Below the pieces are notes generated by a model that searched no databases, was not told the DNA's origin, and saw only the letters and a program-made list of their open reading frames with translations. From contig JAPPPS010000081.1 of the NCBI GenBank assembly GCA_028817405.1, positions 1 through 49,074 on the forward strand: DNA of 49,074 nt, written 5' to 3'. This document shows, piece by piece, positions 44,066 to 49,074 of this stretch. This DNA comes from Gammaproteobacteria bacterium. GTDB lineage: Bacteria; Pseudomonadota; Gammaproteobacteria; Arenicellales; Poriferihabitantaceae. Within the stretch, counting starts at the first letter, position 1. Each line of letters starts with the position of its first letter. The position numbers and the translations under genes were made by a program.

Positions 44066-45607
44066 ATGACCCGTTTTTTACTCAACCACGACGAAATCGC
44101 GCTGGATGCGGCGCGCGCGGACGCCACCGTGCTGGAATATTTGCGCGAGAATCGCCGCAAAATCGGCACGAAGGAAGGCTGCGCGTCCGGCGACTGCGGC
44201 GCCTGCACCGTGGTCGTGGCCGAGGCCGACGCGGCCGGCGAGGTGCTCAGTTACCGCGCGGTCAACAGTTGCATCGCCTTCGCCGGGCAGTTGCACGGCC
44301 GCCAATTAATCAGCGTCGAAGACCTGGCGGAGAACGGCGCACTCCACCCGGTGCAACGCGCGTTGGTCGAACACCACGCCTCGCAGTGCGGATTCTGCAC
44401 GCCGGGATTCGTGATGTCGTTGTTTGCGCTGTATAAAAATTGGCATGCGAAATCGCGGCGCGACGGGGAAGCGCGCGAAATTGCCGCCGCCCCGCGCCAT
44501 ATCATCGAAAACCACCTCGCCGGCAATCTCTGCCGCTGCACCGGCTACCGCCCGATTATCGACGCCGCGGCCCAAGCCACGCGCGCCGCGGCCCCGGACC
44601 AATTCAGCCGCGCCGAAAAACCGCAGGCGCGCCAACTCAAACGCCTGCGCCGCCGCCAGCCGGGCGCAAGCGACTTCCACCTGCCGCAATCGGCGCGGGA
44701 ATTGGCCGGCTTGTTGCGCGACTTGCCCGGCGCACGGTTGGTCGCCGGCGGCACCGACCTGGCGCTGGAAGTCACCCAAGAATTGCGGCCGCTCGACGCG
44801 CTCATCAGCGTCAGCCGCGTCAAAGAACTCAACCGCCTGCGCGCCACCGCCCGCCACTTGGACATCGGCGCCGCCGTGCCGCTGGCCGACTGCGCCGGCC
44901 CATTAGGCGCAGAACATCCGGCCCTGGCCGAACTCCTGCGCCGCTTCGGCTCCATGCAAATCCGCAACCAAGCCACGGTCGGCGGCAACCTCGCCAACGC
45001 CTCGCCGGTCGCCGACCTACCGCCGGCGCTCATCGCTTTGGGCGCGGAAGTGAAACTGCAGCAGGGCGCGCGCATCCGCCGCCTCGCGGTCGAGGATTTT
45101 TTCACCGCCTACAAGCAAACCGCGTTAGCGGACGGTGAATTCATCCGCAGCGTTCTGGTGCCGCGCGCCCCGGCCCTGGGTACCCTGGGTACTAAGGCGA
45201 CCAAACCGGATGCCCCGGCCGCCACACTGTACATGTACAAAATCAGCAAGCGCATGGACGACGACATCGCGGCGGTGTGCGCGGCGTTTTATGTGAGCGT
45301 GGAGCGCGGCGGCAACACCGTGGCCGGCGTGCGCGCCGCGTTCGGCGGCATGGCGGAGATTCCCAAACGCGCGCTGCATTGCGAGGAGGCGCTGCGCGGC
45401 CGGCCGCTCACCGCGGCCACGCTGGCCGCGGCCCGGCGCGCGCTGCGCGATGATTTCCAGCCCATCAGCGACGCCCGCGCCGGCGCCGCGTACCGCATGA
45501 CGGTGGCGCAGAATCTACTGAACCGCCTGTTCATGGAACTGCCCGGCGCGCGCCCCGGCGCGACCGTGCAGACCCAAATCGATGCGCGAAACGATGCGCG
45601 AAACTAA
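44066..45607 (+). CDS. xdhA: Xanthine dehydrogenase small subunit
   Basis: 2Fe-2S GCASGDCGACTVV, CGFCTPGFVMS, NLCRCTGYRPI; FAD domain VAGGTDLALEVTQ, NQATVGGNLANASPVAD. Confidence 0.95.
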   Translation: MTRFLLNHDEIALDAARADATVLEYLRENRRKIGTKEGCASGDCGACTVVVAEADAAGEVLSYRAVNSCIAFAGQLHGRQLISVEDLAENGALHPVQRALVEHHASQCGFCTPGFVMSLFALYKNWHAKSRRDGEAREIAAAPRHIIENHLAGNLCRCTGYRPIIDAAAQATRAAAPDQFSRAEKPQARQLKRLRRRQPGASDFHLPQSARELAGLLRDLPGARLVAGGTDLALEVTQELRPLDALISVSRVKELNRLRATARHLDIGAAVPLADCAGPLGAEHPALAELLRRFGSMQIRNQATVGGNLANASPVADLPPALIALGAEVKLQQGARIRRLAVEDFFTAYKQTALADGEFIRSVLVPRAPALGTLGTKATKPDAPAATLYMYKISKRMDDDIAAVCAAFYVSVERGGNTVAGVRAAFGGMAEIPKRALHCEEALRGRPLTAATLAAARRALRDDFQPISDARAGAAYRMTVAQNLLNRLFMELPGARPGATVQTQIDARNDARN

Positions 45608-48182
45608 GTCAACCGGGTCGACGGGGGCGACAGTGTCGACAGCGTCCCCGCCCGCCCCGGCAACCCCGGCCGCGTCCCCGCCAGCGCCGGCCGCGACCAC
45701 AACCCGGGCCGCGCCGCCGCACGACAGCGCCCGCGGCCATGTCACCGGCGACGCGCTTTATGTCGGCGACCACGCGCGCGCCGCCGGGCAACTGTTCGCC
45801 TGCGTCGGCGGCAGCGCCATCGCGCACGGCCGCGTGAGACGCATGGACTTGTCGCGGGTGCGCGCCGCCGCCGGCGTGGTCGATGTCATCACCGCGGCCG
45901 AGGTGCCGGGCGCGTTGGACATCGGCCCGGTCTTCCCCGGCGACCCGCTTTTCGTCGACGCCGCGGCCGGTACCATTGAGTACATGGGCCAGTTGCTGTT
46001 CGCGGTCGCGGCCACCGATTTCACCGCGGCCCGCCGCGCCGCGGCCCTGGCGCGCATCGACTACGCGCCGCGCCGGCCGCTGCTGGACTTGCGGGAGGCG
46101 GCGGAACAATCGCACTTCGTCCGCCCGCCGCACCGCATGCAATGCGGCGACGCCGCGGCCGCGCTGGCGAAAGCCGAACACCGCATCCGCGGCCAAATCC
46201 GCGTCGGCGGCCAGGAGCATTTCTACCTCGAGGGCCAGGTCGCGCGCGCCGTTCCCGGCGAGGACGGCACCGTCACAGTCCACAGTTCCAACCAAAACCC
46301 GACCGAGACGCAGATTCAGGTGGCGACGGTGCTCGGCATCCCGATGCACAAAGTCACGCTCAGCACCCGGCGTATGGGCGGCGCGTTCGGCGGCAAGGAA
46401 ACCCACGCCGGGCCGTGGGCTTGCATCGCCGCGCTGTTCGCCGTGCGCACCGGGCGGACGGTCGAGTGCCGGCTGGCGCGCCGCGACGACATGCGCATGA
46501 CCGGCAAACGCCATCCGTTTTGGAACCGATACGAAGTCGGCTACGACGGCGACGGGCGCATCACCGCCGCGCGTTATGTGTTAGCGGCGCAGTGCGGCAA
46601 CTCGCCGGACTTGTCGGACGCGGTGGTCGACCGCGCGATGTTCCACTGCGACAACGCCTACCACCTGCCGCACGCCACCATCGACGGTCTGCGGTGCAAA
46701 ACCCACACCGTCTCCAGCACCGCGTTCCGCGGCTTCGGTGGGCCGCAAGGCATGTTGGTCGCGGAGGAAGTCATCGACCAAATCGCGTTCGCCCTCGGCG
46801 CCGACCCGCTGGATATTCGCAAGCGGAATTTATACGGAGAGGCACCGCGCAACCGCACGCCGTACGGCCAAACCGTCACCGACTTCCCGCTGCCGCGCAT
46901 CATCGAGCAACTGGAGCGCGAGTCGGATTACCGTCGCCGCCGCGCGCGCATCCGCCGCGACAACGCCGCCAGTCCGGTACTGAAAAGGGGCCTGGCGCTG
47001 ACCCCGGTCAAGTTCGGCATCTCGTTCACGGTCGCGCACTTGAACCAGGCCGGCGCGCTACTGCACTTGTACACCGACGGTAGCATCTTGCTGAACCACG
47101 GCGGCACCGAGATGGGCCAGGGCTTGCAAATCAAAGTCGCGCAGGTGGTCGCGGCGGAGTTGGGCGTGGCCGTGGCGCGCGTGCGGGTGTCGGCGACGCG
47201 CACCGACAAAGTGCCGAACACCGCCCCGACCGCGGCATCGGCCGGCAGCGACCTGAACGGCATGGCGGCGCGCAACGCTGCGCGCGAGATTAAGGCGCGG
47301 CTGGCGGCGCATTTGGCGGCGACGCATGGCGCGGACGCGGCGCAGGTGACATTCGCTGATGACCGCATCACGGTCGCGGGCCGGGCCGTGACTTGGGAAC
47401 AAGCGGCGCAGTCGGCGTGGCGCGCCCGGGTGCCGTTGTCGGCGGCCGGCTTCTACCGCACGCCGAAAATCCACTACGACCGCGCGTCCGCCAACGGCCG
47501 CCCGTTCTACTATTTCGCCTGCGGCGCCGCGGTGTCCGAAGTCGTCATCGACACCTTAACCGGCGAGTACAAACTGCTGCGCGCCGACCTGCTGCACGAC
47601 GCCGGCAATTCCATCAACCCGGCGGTGGATTTGGGGCAAGTCGAGGGCGGCTTCCTGCAAGGCATCGGCTGGCTGACCTGCGAGGAATTAAAGTGGGACG
47701 CGGACGGCCGCCTGCTGACCGACAGCGCCGCCACCTACAAAATCCCCGCGGTCTCGGACGCGCCGGCCGAGTTCAACGCCCAACTGCTGGCCGATTCGCC
47801 GAACGCCGAGGACACGATTCTGCGCTCCAAAGCGGTCGGCGAACCGCCGCTGATGTTGGCGATTTCCGTGTGGTGCGCGATTCGCGACGCGCTGGCATCG
47901 CTCGCCGACTACCGCGTCTGCCCGCGCCTGAACGCGCCGGCCACGCCGGAGGAAATTCTGCGCGTGGCGGAGGAATTGCGGGGTGGGGACGGGGGCGGTG
48001 GTGGTGACGGTGGTGGCGGCCGCGACGAAAATGGCGGCCCTGGCCGCGGCGGCGATGGCGGCGACGGCGACATCTCCCGTCACCCCCGCAGTCCGTTAAG
48101 CGGGGGCGACGGTGATGACGGTGGTGACGGTGGCGGCACCGGCAACCCCGTCCGCGGCAAAACCGGCGAGGGCGCGCCATGA
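45582..48182 (+). CDS. xdhB: Xanthine dehydrogenase molybdopterin-binding subunit with repeat-rich ends
   Basis: GGAFGGKETHAG, FRGFGGPQGMLVAEEVID, HGGTEMGQGLQIKVAQVVA, LHDAGNSINPAVDLGQVEGGFLQGIGW, SKAVGEPPLMLA. Confidence 0.95.
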   Translation: MRETMRETKSTGSTGATVSTASPPAPATPAASPPAPAATTTRAAPPHDSARGHVTGDALYVGDHARAAGQLFACVGGSAIAHGRVRRMDLSRVRAAAGVVDVITAAEVPGALDIGPVFPGDPLFVDAAAGTIEYMGQLLFAVAATDFTAARRAAALARIDYAPRRPLLDLREAAEQSHFVRPPHRMQCGDAAAALAKAEHRIRGQIRVGGQEHFYLEGQVARAVPGEDGTVTVHSSNQNPTETQIQVATVLGIPMHKVTLSTRRMGGAFGGKETHAGPWACIAALFAVRTGRTVECRLARRDDMRMTGKRHPFWNRYEVGYDGDGRITAARYVLAAQCGNSPDLSDAVVDRAMFHCDNAYHLPHATIDGLRCKTHTVSSTAFRGFGGPQGMLVAEEVIDQIAFALGADPLDIRKRNLYGEAPRNRTPYGQTVTDFPLPRIIEQLERESDYRRRRARIRRDNAASPVLKRGLALTPVKFGISFTVAHLNQAGALLHLYTDGSILLNHGGTEMGQGLQIKVAQVVAAELGVAVARVRVSATRTDKVPNTAPTAASAGSDLNGMAARNAAREIKARLAAHLAATHGADAAQVTFADDRITVAGRAVTWEQAAQSAWRARVPLSAAGFYRTPKIHYDRASANGRPFYYFACGAAVSEVVIDTLTGEYKLLRADLLHDAGNSINPAVDLGQVEGGFLQGIGWLTCEELKWDADGRLLTDSAATYKIPAVSDAPAEFNAQLLADSPNAEDTILRSKAVGEPPLMLAISVWCAIRDALASLADYRVCPRLNAPATPEEILRVAEELRGGDGGGGGDGGGGRDENGGPGRGGDGGDGDISRHPRSPLSGGDGDDGGDGGGTGNPVRGKTGEGAP
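47985..48170 (+). repeat. GGTGACGGTGG low-complexity tail of xdhB including hairpin repeat copy 3 (48081-48107)
   Basis: gggggcggtggtggtgacggtggtggcggc ... CACCCCCGCAGTCCGTTAAGCGGGGGC ... gacggtgatgacggtggtgacggtggcggc. Confidence 0.92.
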
Positions 48183-48979
48183 ACTGGCTCGACGCCGCGG
48201 CCCGCCTAACCCGCGAAAACGCCGCCTTCGTGTTGGTCACGGTGCTGGAAACGCAAGGCTCCGCGCCGCGCGACACCGCCGCCAAAATGGTGGTCGCGGC
48301 CGACGCCACTTACGACTCCATCGGCGGCGGCCGATTGGAATTCGAGGCCGCGGCCATGGCCCGGCAACTGCTCGCCGACGGCCGGGCGGCGGTGCAAACC
48401 CGCGCTTTCACGCTCGGCAACGACCTCGGCCAGTGCTGCGGCGGCCGCGTCACGCTGCTGCTGGAATGCTTCCCGGCCTGCGCCTTCCACATCGCGCTGT
48501 TCGGCGCCGGGCATGTCGGGCGGGCGTTGGCGGTCATCTTGTCGGAGTTGCCGTGCCGCGTACGGTGGCACGATTCGCGCGCCGAAATTTTCCCGCCGAC
48601 GGTTGCGCCGAACATCGAGACGCTGGCCATGAAAAACCCGTTCGAGGCGGTGGAAAACTGCCCGCCGGCCGCGTTTTATTTGGTCATGACGCACAGCCAC
48701 GACCTCGACTTCGAACTCTGCGAAGCCATGCTGAACCGCGCCGACGCCCGATACTGCGGCCTCATCGGCTCGCGCTCCAAAGCCGCCTCGTTCCGCGGCC
48801 GCCTGCGCAAAAAAGGCTTCGCCGCCGCCGAACTGTCGCGCCTCACCTGCCCCATCGGCCGCGCCTCCATCCGCGGCAAAACCCCAATGGAAGTCGCCGT
48901 CTCCATCACCGCCGAGTTGCTGGAACTGCACCACCACGCGACCGCGGAATCACCGCAATCACCGCTTAAAACAAGTTGA
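48179..48979 (+). CDS. xdhC: Xanthine dehydrogenase accessory protein XdhC
   Basis: VLVTVLETQGSAPRDTAAKMVV, GGGRLEFEA, QCCGGRVTLLLE, LFGAGHVGRALA, LTCPIGRASIRGKTPMEVAVSITAELL. Confidence 0.95.
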   Translation: MNWLDAAARLTRENAAFVLVTVLETQGSAPRDTAAKMVVAADATYDSIGGGRLEFEAAAMARQLLADGRAAVQTRAFTLGNDLGQCCGGRVTLLLECFPACAFHIALFGAGHVGRALAVILSELPCRVRWHDSRAEIFPPTVAPNIETLAMKNPFEAVENCPPAAFYLVMTHSHDLDFELCEAMLNRADARYCGLIGSRSKAASFRGRLRKKGFAAAELSRLTCPIGRASIRGKTPMEVAVSITAELLELHHHATAESPQSPLKTS

Positions 48980-49050
48980 TTTTTCGACTCATTTCCGGGT
49001 TATGATAGACGCCACTTCCAACTCAACCGCTTGAAAGCGAGGAGACGACC

Positions 49051-49074
49051 ATGGGCTTTTGGAGCAAAAAACCG
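49051..49074 (+). CDS. Start of a CDS running off the right edge (MGFWSKKP...)
   Basis: GAGGAG Shine-Dalgarno upstream of ATG at 49051; product cannot be identified from 8 codons. Confidence 0.5.

Overview
The window is a GC-rich chromosomal segment of proteobacterial, probably gammaproteobacterial, type. It is densely packed with core genes: glycerate kinase, parE, xseB-ispA-dxs, an mlaFEDCB-ibaG-grxD cluster, orn, trpS-scpA-scpB-rluB, nrdR-ribD-ribE-ribBA-ribH-nusB-pgpA, secDF, a split B12-dependent nrdJ and xdhABC. Accessory genes include a Fic protein with a structured AT-rich promoter, a left-edge N6-adenine DNA methyltransferase absent from the ORF track, and two loci pairing a small soluble protein with a 2-TM protein. 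Three repeat signals are the least ordinary part. (1) A GACGGTG/CACCGTC-type micro-repeat family recurs in many core genes as apparently in-frame insertions or C-terminal tails. It is read in different frames and on both strands (DGDG, TVADSTV and SPSPES peptides), and also occurs between genes. (2) A hairpin-rich intergenic element occurs twice (~22116-22380 and ~31114-31290). (3) A short hairpin with a 10-nt AGTCYGTTAA loop occurs three times, with compensatory stem changes. All calls come from reading the sequence and the supplied translations; no database search or alignment was run.
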